Source: DUPH01 sp035449085 (GTDB taxonomy: Bacteria > Verrucomicrobiota > Kiritimatiellia > RFP12 > UBA1067). From it: a stretch of 10,066 nt of DNA. The notes under the pieces are model-generated. The model searched no databases. It saw nothing but the letters and a program-made list of their open reading frames with translations, and was not told the origin of the DNA. Positions 1 through 5,165 of this stretch are shown here, one piece after another. Within the stretch, counting starts at the first letter, position 1. Every line of letters begins with the position of its first letter. The stretch is taken from NCBI GenBank assembly GCA_035449085.1, contig DAOTKE010000120.1, positions 1 through 10,066 on the forward strand. The letters are read 5' to 3'. Made by a program: the position numbers and the translations under genes.

Positions 1-1123
1 GAAAACGTTTATCAAGTAAGTTAAGGAAAGGTATCATATTATGTCTACTCGACACCCATGTACAAAGGTTGATAATTTCACCATCTTCCGTTTGATGAAG
101 ATTGGCGAAATAGCTGGCATAAGCGATGAAATCCATCTGGGTGGGAGGTGCTGAAGGATTTTGATAGACATAGTCTATGTCAAAGGCAAGCCATGAATAA
201 CCGTCATCCGTCGATCGCATCCATCTATTCGTGCAATGCTCTGCAAACGTGTCTCTATAAAGTCCGAAACGTTCCGACGAAAACGGTACGGCTATGATCT
301 CGTCGCCGCGGACAAATATATGTCCAAACCAACTATCATCACGAACAGGAAGTGTATCGACAATATCCCATGTCGCGCCGCCATCCGACGATCTCCACAA
401 AAAGGCGCTATTGAAGAACCCTGCGAAAAGCTCTGCACTGGTGCCTACGCTCCACGCTACGGACTCAGGACTGTACGTCTGATAAGCATCAGCGGCGTAA
501 GCGATTGTGCCGGTTGTCCAAACCCACGGAGCCAAGGAGATCGCTAGTTCATGCCTCATTTGCTCTCCCGCAACAGTGCGGCACGCGATAACGGCGCCCC
601 CGCCGTGCGCCGCATAAAGTGTAGCATCTGCGAGAGGGGCTTTATCGGACTCTTGCGACCAAACGAAATTTGCGGATGCCCAATTCGTAAACGTCAAACT
701 GGGATCCGGCGTCAGCGTCGTCACCGCCATGTTGGTTGGCGTGAGCCACGCCCAGCGGAGCGATGTCTCGGATTGGTAGAGCCGCACGGTCGCATTGCTC
801 TGCTGGACAAGCGTGTCATACTGCGCCCAGCCGTTGGTGCGCGAAAGGATGTCCGCGATGAGTGCCGCATTGGTCGCGCTAAACGCATTGAGTGCCGCAG
901 CGTTAGTCATGTTGAGCGCGGCGATCATCTCCTGCGCGGCCTGCAGGGTCGCCGCATTGGTCGCGTTGATTGCGTCCAGCATAGCCTGAGTGAGTTCTAG
1001 TGCCGAGGTGTTCGTGACAACCATCGTATCTCCGGGGAGCGACCCCAGCCGTGCGGTCTGCGCGTTTACCGCGAGCGTGAGCGCGGCGACAAGTGCGGTG
1101 CCTGTCATGCGTATCTGTTTCAT
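1..1123 (-). CDS. Tail-fibre-like protein with signal-peptide-like start and sialidase-type Asp boxes (3' end off window)
   Basis: The frame is open from the ATG at 1123 to the left edge: 374 codons with no stop, C-terminus missing. The N-terminus (MKQIRMTGTALVAALTLAVN, then AQTA) has basic residues, a hydrophobic core and a possible A-x-A-like cleavage region, so it looks like a signal peptide. Residues 37-97 carry repeated Thr-Asn-Ala motifs (TN at 37, 55, 73, 84 and 96; spacing 18, 18, 11, 12), which fits a fibrous coiled coil. SSDGGATW at 245-252 is a textbook Asp box (S-x-D-x-G-x-T-W) and STDDGYSW at 304-311 is a variant, suggesting a BNR/sialidase-type beta-propeller. It starts 3 bases after the stop of the preceding fibre-like gene; the ribosome site (AAAGG, 10-base spacer) is modest. 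The distal part is AT-richer than the rest of the window, as in exchanged receptor-binding modules. Inferred role: receptor binding or glycan processing, on the virion or secreted. Enzymatic activity cannot be shown because no catalytic set is visible. Confidence 0.85.
   Translation of the reverse strand, partial: MKQIRMTGTALVAALTLAVNAQTARLGSLPGDTMVVTNTSALELTQAMLDAINATNAATLQAAQEMIAALNMTNAAALNAFSATNAALIADILSRTNGWAQYDTLVQQSNATVRLYQSETSLRWAWLTPTNMAVTTLTPDPSLTFTNWASANFVWSQESDKAPLADATLYAAHGGGAVIACRTVAGEQMRHELAISLAPWVWTTGTIAYAADAYQTYSPESVAWSVGTSAELFAGFFNSAFLWRSSDGGATWDIVDTLPVRDDSWFGHIFVRGDEIIAVPFSSERFGLYRDTFAEHCTNRWMRSTDDGYSWLAFDIDYVYQNPSAPPTQMDFIAYASYFANLHQTEDGEIINLCTWVSSRHNMIPFLNLLDKRF
864..965 (-). 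repeat. 15-bp direct repeat pair encoding Thr-Asn-Ala segments
   Basis: GCCGCATTGGTCGCG (plus strand) occurs identically at 864-878 and 951-965. The copies are 87 bases apart, exactly 29 codons, so both encode the same residues in frame. They underlie the repeated Asn-Ala motifs of the fibre-like gene and suggest growth of the coiled-coil region by internal duplication. Confidence 0.75.
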
Positions 1124-1126
1124 TCG

Positions 1127-1912
1127 TTATTCGCCTTTCAGGATTTCTAGGGTTCGGTTGAGCGTTGCAACCACGTGATCGAGCGTCGCCGCGCCGGGTG
1201 GCGGTAGGAGCGGCACCGCAGCAAACGCCTTGCCCAGCGCCCCTAACGAGGCCTCGGCAGGAATAAAGGCGGGGTCGAGCGTGCCATCCGCACGCGCCGC
1301 TACGATGCGGTTCGCGGCGGTTTCCCCGCCTGTCGCCGCCGCCTGCAGGACCGCGAGCCGCCTGTTAGCGGCGTCCCATACGAGATACCCCAGTAGCTCG
1401 GATGCGCCAGACTGCACCGCCAGCCGCCCCGTCGAAAGTAGTAGCGTATCTGCGCTTTGAGCCAACCCCACGCAGAGCGCGATCGAAGGCGGCGCCGCGA
1501 CTAAGGACTGCCCTGACTGCGGTAGCCAGTAAGACGTGCCCGCCGTCAGCCCCCAGCCGGGGATCGCCACGGTGCCCCAGCGGACAATTCGCACCATCTC
1601 GCCCGCGTCGGCATAACGGTGCGCAATGCCTAAGAACCGCGCATGGTCGCCCGCCGTACAGGGATGCGCCAGCCCGCCGGACAACATGACCGGACACCCC
1701 GCCGCGATCTCGACCGCCGCCTCCACCTCGATCGGGCCGCCGGTGGCGGGGAAGCCGTCCGAGCCTTCGCCGGTCGAACAGGAGTCAAAGAGCGTGACAC
1801 AACCCACGCCCAGCAGGTTGCCGTCAGCATCCTTGACGCGAACGACAAACTCTTGGCACTGATGCGCCGGATGCGCGTCAAACCACGCGGTGAGCGGGAG
1901 CGCACGGGTGTC
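1127..1912 (-). CDS. Phage fibre-like structural protein, main (3') part of a frame-split gene
   Basis: Coding character in this frame begins well before the first usual start (GTG at 1807). The residues upstream (ALPLTAWFDAHPAHQ, then EFVVRVKDADGNLLGVG) read like a folded domain, yet no ATG, GTG or TTG lies between the in-frame TAA at 1945-1943 and 1807. From 1807 the protein has 226 residues. Its middle (IPGWGLTAGTSYWLPQSGQS, later CVGLAQSADTLLLS) matches a pattern common in phage fibre and decoration proteins, in which a GLxxGxxYxL strand is followed by a VGxAxSxxTLL strand. NRIVAARADGTLDPAFIP resembles the NKIVxxDAxGKLDxxWLP linker seen in many tail fibres. The most likely intact gene joins this part to the ORF at 2099-1911 by a +1 shift, giving about 324 residues. 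Exact function is unknown; a head or tail fibre or collar component is the best guess. Confidence 0.7.
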   Translation of the reverse strand, partial: DTRALPLTAWFDAHPAHQCQEFVVRVKDADGNLLGVGCVTLFDSCSTGEGSDGFPATGGPIEVEAAVEIAAGCPVMLSGGLAHPCTAGDHARFLGIAHRYADAGEMVRIVRWGTVAIPGWGLTAGTSYWLPQSGQSLVAAPPSIALCVGLAQSADTLLLSTGRLAVQSGASELLGYLVWDAANRRLAVLQAAATGGETAANRIVAARADGTLDPAFIPAEASLGALGKAFAAVPLLPPPGAATLDHVVATLNRTLEILKGE

Positions 1913-2099
1913 AGTCTCGCATTGGCCGTTTGCAATAGGCCATTAAGCCAGCGCGGTGTCGTCGCACCAGGCAAAGTGTGCCATCCGCCAATCCCGCGCC
2001 GCCTTCGTCAATCACCGCGACGGTCTCGACACTTGCAAGGCCGAGCGCCCCATCTATGGCGAGCGACTTCTTTTTCTTGTCATACTTGACTTCGATCAT
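1911..2099 (-). CDS. N-terminal part of the fibre-like protein, or a separate 62-residue ORF
   Basis: The ORF starts with an ATG at 2099 and stops at TGA 1913-1911. It begins MIEVKYDKKKKSLAIDG and continues with hydrophobic/polar alternation (VETVAVIDEGG, TLCLVRRHRAGLMAYC) typical of beta structure. No strong Shine-Dalgarno lies upstream. Skipping one base before or at the TGA would carry translation into the next frame (DTRALPLTAWFD), which is coding but has no start codon of its own. The two parts therefore look like one structural gene with a +1 frame break between about 1925 and 1911. It could also be a genuine short gene. No function is recognised for this part alone. Confidence 0.55.
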   Translation of the reverse strand: MIEVKYDKKKKSLAIDGALGLASVETVAVIDEGGAGLADGTLCLVRRHRAGLMAYCKRPMRD

Positions 2100-2140
2100 G
2101 CGAACTTTCGTCCCGTGCGCTCACGCGCCGAGCCTCCCTG

Positions 2141-2344
2141 TTACTTGTTCTTCCGTGGATTTTTCTTCGCGTCGGCAGGCTCTTCCGTGATCGCGGGCGG
2201 TTCCTTGCCGCCGCTGGGCGGCGCGAACGTGCGGTCGCAGATATCCGCGAGCGCATCGCCGGAAACATCATCCACGCCCGGCACGCCAGCCGCACGCAGC
2301 TTAAGCCGCGCTTGCTCTTCCGTGAGGCCGTTGCGCAGCGTCAC
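2141..2344 (-). CDS. Small hypothetical protein, probably the C-terminal half of a frame-split gene
   Basis: Called from a GTG at 2344 this encodes 67 residues. GLTEEQARLKLRAAGVPGVD is a short helical segment, followed by a Pro/Lys-rich tail ending KKNPRKNK. The GTG overlaps the TGA of the preceding ORF (GTGA), and there is no good ribosome site before it. The same frame stays open upstream to a TGA near 2417, reading LERVGGDAADKGDGDAPVTL, which looks like a natural acidic linker with GC-rich third positions. This suggests that translation arrives from the upstream ORF by a -1 shift, or that a base has been lost near 2395. Gene position suggests a minor head or head-completion protein, but no family is recognised. 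Confidence 0.55.
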   Translation of the reverse strand: MTLRNGLTEEQARLKLRAAGVPGVDDVSGDALADICDRTFAPPSGGKEPPAITEEPADAKKNPRKNK

Positions 2345-2535
2345 CGGCGCATCACCGTCGCCCTTGTCCGCCGCATCACCGCCAACGCGCTCAAGTGGGC
2401 TTCGAGCGCTTGGCGATCATAGACGCCGAGCGTCTCGACCGGCGGCACGGCGACCAGCTCGCCGGGGCGACGTGCGACGCCCAAGAGGAACGTCCGCACG
2501 CTGCCCGGTTTAAGTGTGTAGTAGACTGTCGCCAT
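2341..2535 (-). CDS. Small hypothetical phage protein, probably the N-terminal half of a frame-split gene
   Basis: The ATG at 2535 is preferred over an in-frame GTG at 2544 because AAGGGGGTG lies at a good distance before it. The 64-residue product begins MATVYYTLKPGSVRTFLLGV and has beta-rich character (GELVAVPPVETLGVYDRQAL). Its last dozen or so residues (AVMRRTRATVMRR) are Arg-rich and look like out-of-frame translation, whereas the alternative frame over the same bases reads as a plausible linker into the next ORF. A joined product would be about 131 residues. The gene follows the cement-protein gene after 13 bases. Function unknown; possibly a head-completion or virion accessory protein. 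Confidence 0.6.
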   Translation of the reverse strand: MATVYYTLKPGSVRTFLLGVARRPGELVAVPPVETLGVYDRQALEAHLSALAVMRRTRATVMRR

Positions 2536-2548
2536 ACGTCGCACCCCC

Positions 2549-2935
2549 TTACAGGCCCTTGTCCAGCGAGGGCGTGATGCCCGCGTGGATTTTGCCCGTG
2601 CCGGTGAACGTGCCGACCGTCGTGTAGCTCAGGCATACATAGCGCTTAAGACCGGTCGGTAGCGGCGTCGGCGGGACAATGAACCCGTCCGCGTTAATGG
2701 CCGCGAGTTCGACAGCCGGATGCGACACCAGCGTCGTCCACGTGCTGTTGTCGGCACTCGTCTGAAACGCGACCGCGAGACTCGTGCCGTCCGCCACCGC
2801 GCCGCCCTCGACCTTGACGAAGTAGTTGAGCTTGCGGCTCAGGTCGTCGCCGTTGTCCTTGAGGTCGACCGCGTTGCGGGTACCCGTCTCCAAATCAGCA
2901 CCCTTAGAAAACATGAGAAGATCATCGAGAATCAT
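2549..2935 (-). CDS. Bbp16-like capsid cement/decoration protein
   Basis: This encodes 128 residues and starts at an ATG with AAGGAG upstream at good spacing. It sits 33 bases after the major capsid gene, the usual place for a cement protein. The sequence (MILDDLLMFSKGADL; SLAVAFQTSADNSTW at about 52-66; GLKRYVCLSYTTVGTFTGTG near the C-terminus) matches what I recall of the Bordetella phage BPP-1 Bbp16 family: a beta-rich protein with an 'FQTSxDNxTW' strand and a C-terminal RYxxLxYxxxG strand. In BPP-1 the cement protein is a jelly roll that binds the outside of the capsid and stabilises it. The family call is by eye, but fold, size and position agree. Confidence 0.8.
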   Translation of the reverse strand: MILDDLLMFSKGADLETGTRNAVDLKDNGDDLSRKLNYFVKVEGGAVADGTSLAVAFQTSADNSTWTTLVSHPAVELAAINADGFIVPPTPLPTGLKRYVCLSYTTVGTFTGTGKIHAGITPSLDKGL

Positions 2936-2968
2936 GTCTTTTACTCCTTTCCGTTGCGTGTTGGTTGA

Positions 2969-3994
2969 TTACGACACCGCCGGTACAACCGCCTCGTTGA
3001 TTTCTAGGCAATCGATCTTGCGGATCGGGATCGAATCGAAGTGCAGCACCTGCTGCCCGCCCACGTCCTTGAACGAGAAGCTTGTCGCCAGCACCTGACG
3101 GCGCGTCTTGACCACGAGCCACTCGTAGACGCTCTCCGGCATGTAGAAGGCCGGCTTGAGACCATTCAGGCGGCAGCGGGTTTTCAGCTTGAGCATGTCC
3201 TCGCCGATGTCCTTGTCCAGACTCGCAAGGTTGTTGCTCTCGATGTTGCAAACACGTCCGCAGCAGCGGAAGTCCTTGACCGTGAGGCCGACGCGCCACT
3301 TGAAAAACTGCTCCTTAACCTTCAGACGGGAAACGCCGTCCGTGAGGGTGATGGTCGCGTCCTCGACCGGCCCGCGGTCAAGGCCGCCCTTGCTCCCGCG
3401 AGGGTAGGGCAGGTAGGCTCCACGGCGACCCCATCCAACCAAAAAGATCGACCGAAGCGCCGAATTGTTCGGCGTGCTCGATCGCGCAGACGACTGGATG
3501 CAGTAGTACGACGACTGCTGGCTGTCCGTCCCGCCATAGGCGTTGTAGACCGGTGCCAGGCCGTTGAATTTTTTAGCGTTGACTTTAATGTTGCCATAAA
3601 AGATCGCGTCGCAGACCTCCTGTCCCATTGCCTCAGCGTGGCTGAACGCCTCGTCCAGCATCTCCTCGGCGCCGTTCGGGCTGTCGGCGATCAGATCCGC
3701 GTCGACCTGGATCAGCGACTTGAGCGTCCCGATCGAATTGCTGACCTGTTTCTTGCTGCCCTTGCTGGGCTGCGTCCCTTCGTAATACGCCGTCCACGTC
3801 GCATCGGGAAGCCCCGTGCGGATCGTGGTCCGGTCGTTCTCCGTACCGTTGGCTTCAATCACCACGGCATCGCTGAGCAGGTCTTGGTTCGCCTCGCAAA
3901 CCAGCTCAACGATCTCCCTGTCAAAACTCCCGTCCGCCTTGAGGCCGTTGTACAGGTCCCGCAGGGTCGGGTTGCGCGTAGAACTAAGCAGCAT
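2969..3994 (-). CDS. Major capsid protein, BPP-1/Gp7-like
   Basis: This encodes 341 residues. The start is fixed by an ideal ribosome site, AAGGAGGT with a 6-base spacer, as expected for the most abundant virion protein. Recognisable stretches are the N-terminal LRDLYNGLKADGS (11-23), an acidic 'DADLIADSPNGAEEML' segment (98-113), KFNGLAPVYN (142-151), SIFLVGWG (182-189), YPRGSKGGL (197-205), and WRVGLTVKDFRCCGRVCNIE in the C-terminal half. This combination is typical of the major capsid family found in podoviruses such as Bordetella BPP-1. As I recall it, the BPP-1 capsid protein has an HK97-like fold with rearranged strand order. The protein self-assembles into the icosahedral shell, guided by the scaffold-like protein encoded just upstream. 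No protease gene is evident beside it. Confidence 0.9.
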   Translation of the reverse strand: MLLSSTRNPTLRDLYNGLKADGSFDREIVELVCEANQDLLSDAVVIEANGTENDRTTIRTGLPDATWTAYYEGTQPSKGSKKQVSNSIGTLKSLIQVDADLIADSPNGAEEMLDEAFSHAEAMGQEVCDAIFYGNIKVNAKKFNGLAPVYNAYGGTDSQQSSYYCIQSSARSSTPNNSALRSIFLVGWGRRGAYLPYPRGSKGGLDRGPVEDATITLTDGVSRLKVKEQFFKWRVGLTVKDFRCCGRVCNIESNNLASLDKDIGEDMLKLKTRCRLNGLKPAFYMPESVYEWLVVKTRRQVLATSFSFKDVGGQQVLHFDSIPIRKIDCLEINEAVVPAVS

Positions 3995-4000
3995 ATGTCC

Positions 4001-4008
4001 ACCTCCTT
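4001..4008 (-). promoter_or_regulatory. Strong Shine-Dalgarno of the major capsid gene
   Basis: On the minus strand AAGGAGGT lies 6 bases before the ATG at 3994. It is the longest match to the anti-Shine-Dalgarno sequence in the window and fixes the capsid start. It fits high translation of the main shell protein relative to its operon neighbours. Confidence 0.85.
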
Positions 4009-4014
4009 GTTACC

Positions 4015-4035
4015 CCCCGCGAACCTTACGCGGGG
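4015..4035 (-). other. Intergenic RNA hairpin between scaffold and capsid genes
   Basis: A perfect 7-bp stem, CCCCGCG/CGCGGGG (4015-4021 with 4029-4035), closes a 7-base loop. It lies between the scaffold stop (4042) and the capsid ribosome site (4008). There is no U-run after it in the minus-strand transcript, so a simple intrinsic terminator is unlikely. It may protect or process the downstream capsid message, or partly attenuate transcription; that is inference. Confidence 0.6.
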
Positions 4036-4041
4036 AAATTG

Positions 4042-4827
4042 TTACTTCTTCTTGCCGACCGCGTCGCGGTACATGCGGTCTGCCAGCGAGCGCTCCGTGG
4101 GTTCGCCAGCGGCACCGCCGATATTCGCCTTGTCCGGCGCAAGCCCGCGCCCGATCACGGCGAGAGCCTCAATGATGTCGGGGTCGCTCCCGAACGCCTC
4201 GACCGAAGCCAAACGCGCAAACAACGCCTTGCCGAAAACCTTCTCTCCGCCACGCCGCCCCTCGGCGGCAAAGCGTTTGAGATCGTTGCCGAAACGCTTC
4301 CGGCACTCTTCATGCATCGACCGGAGTACCGCACGGTCGGCTTCCTGCGCGGCCTGATATTGCGCGGTCACATGCTTGGCGTAGGCCGCCACGATCTCAT
4401 TCGCCGCCGCGTCGCTCACCTTGTGCTTGATGAAGAGCGGCACAACCGCCTTGACTGCGCCGTCGTCCCATGCCGGAGCCGCCGCGCCGTCATCACCGCC
4501 GCCCAGATCGATCTTCTTGATCTTGGCGACAAACGCCTCGACCTCCTCCGGCTTCACCTCCGGTGCGCCACCGTCAGCGTCACCCGCACCTTCCTTGCCG
4601 TCATTGCCACCGCCGCCCAAGATCGAGCCGCCTGTTCCACTCTCGCCGGCACCGCCAGCGCCGCCGTCAGTGCCGTCGCCCTCGGCGCCGGCACCACCTA
4701 AGATCGAGCCGCCGCCGTCCTTGTTGTCCACAGTGGCGCCGCCGTCAGTTCCGCCGCCAGTCGTGCCCGCTCCACCGCCGCCTTCTCCGGCCTTGTCCAT
4801 CAGCACATAGCCCATGAGCCTTTTCAT
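4042..4827 (-). CDS. Capsid scaffold/assembly-like protein with Gly-rich N-terminus
   Basis: This encodes 261 residues, and its ATG overlaps the stop of the gene before it (ATGA), so translation is probably coupled. Residues about 15-90 are extremely Gly-, Asp- and Thr-rich and contain GGSILGG twice, 27 residues apart (SIL at 41-43 and 68-70). The rest is helical and charged (EEVEAFVAKIKKIDLG; ADRAVLRSMHEECRKRFG) and ends with SLADRMYRDAVGKKK. A 'LAxRMY' C-terminal motif directly upstream of the major capsid gene is typical of podovirus capsid-assembly (scaffolding) proteins. These act inside the procapsid and leave before DNA fills the head. The long glycine tract is unusual for a scaffold and may be a flexible spacer. 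A minor capsid protein is the main alternative. Confidence 0.75.
   Translation of the reverse strand: MKRLMGYVLMDKAGEGGGGAGTTGGGTDGGATVDNKDGGGSILGGAGAEGDGTDGGAGGAGESGTGGSILGGGGNDGKEGAGDADGGAPEVKPEEVEAFVAKIKKIDLGGGDDGAAAPAWDDGAVKAVVPLFIKHKVSDAAANEIVAAYAKHVTAQYQAAQEADRAVLRSMHEECRKRFGNDLKRFAAEGRRGGEKVFGKALFARLASVEAFGSDPDIIEALAVIGRGLAPDKANIGGAAGEPTERSLADRMYRDAVGKKK
4619..4713 (-). repeat. 14-bp in-frame direct repeat in the scaffold gene
   Basis: AAGATCGAGCCGCC (plus strand) occurs at 4619-4632 and 4700-4713. The copies are 81 bases (27 codons) apart, so both encode GGSIL in the scaffold-like protein. This indicates a duplicated Gly-rich unit. Confidence 0.7.
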
Positions 4828-5165
4828 TGCCTATCCCTTCCTTCCTCGATTTTCACGCGCGCCGCCTCCAGCTCCTCGTTCCACCGCGCCACACGCTCGT
4901 TATTCTCCTGCTGCGCCAAGCCGACTAAGCCCGCCGCCACACGATTGCAAAACCCAAGCACATCCGCCCCCTCGTCGCGCCGACCGGACGCGTACGCCAG
5001 CCGCACCGCGTCGCCGTCCGCGCATCCCAGACGCGACCAAACACCGCTCTTGGCGAGCAGCGATATCAACACGCGCCGACCCGCCGCCGTGCCGAGCACC
5101 TCCCGCACGTCCGCCTCAAGCTGCTTGTTCCGCTCTTTCGCCTGTCTTTCAAAAATCTCCTGCAT
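4824..5165 (-). CDS. Bbp19-like small phage protein
   Basis: This encodes 113 residues from the ATG at 5165. A GTG at 5168 is also possible; GGAGG upstream serves either. The ATG overlaps the portal stop (TGATG) and the 3' end overlaps the scaffold start (ATGA), so the three genes are translationally linked. The core reads LGTAAGRRVLISLLAKSGVW followed by a 'YASGRRDEGADVLGFCN' segment. It matches my recollection of the Bbp19-like phage family: 'GRRVLxxLLxxxGVW', then 'xxGRRDxGxxLL'. The C-terminal third is a likely coiled coil (ENNERVARWNEELEAARVKI). The family is always found in head modules near portal and scaffold genes, and its biochemical role is not known to me. Head assembly is the reasonable guess. 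Confidence 0.75.
   Translation of the reverse strand: MQEIFERQAKERNKQLEADVREVLGTAAGRRVLISLLAKSGVWSRLGCADGDAVRLAYASGRRDEGADVLGFCNRVAAGLVGLAQQENNERVARWNEELEAARVKIEEGRDRQ

Noticed and set aside
1943..1984. ATG at 1984 starting MAHFAWCDDTALA then TAA, in the frame of the fibre-like gene
   Set aside because: Considered as the true start with an in-frame stop, but the 2099 frame is better coding across this stretch, so a +1 join is preferred.
3041..4357. Long plus-strand open frame of 438 codons opposite the capsid and scaffold genes
   Set aside because: It is Arg/Val-rich antisense translation of a GC-rich gene, has no ribosome site, and spans the capsid gene start and the intergenic hairpin.
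4421..4810. Plus-strand Pro/Ser/Ala-rich frame
   Set aside because: Complement of the Gly-rich tract of the scaffold gene; low complexity explains it.
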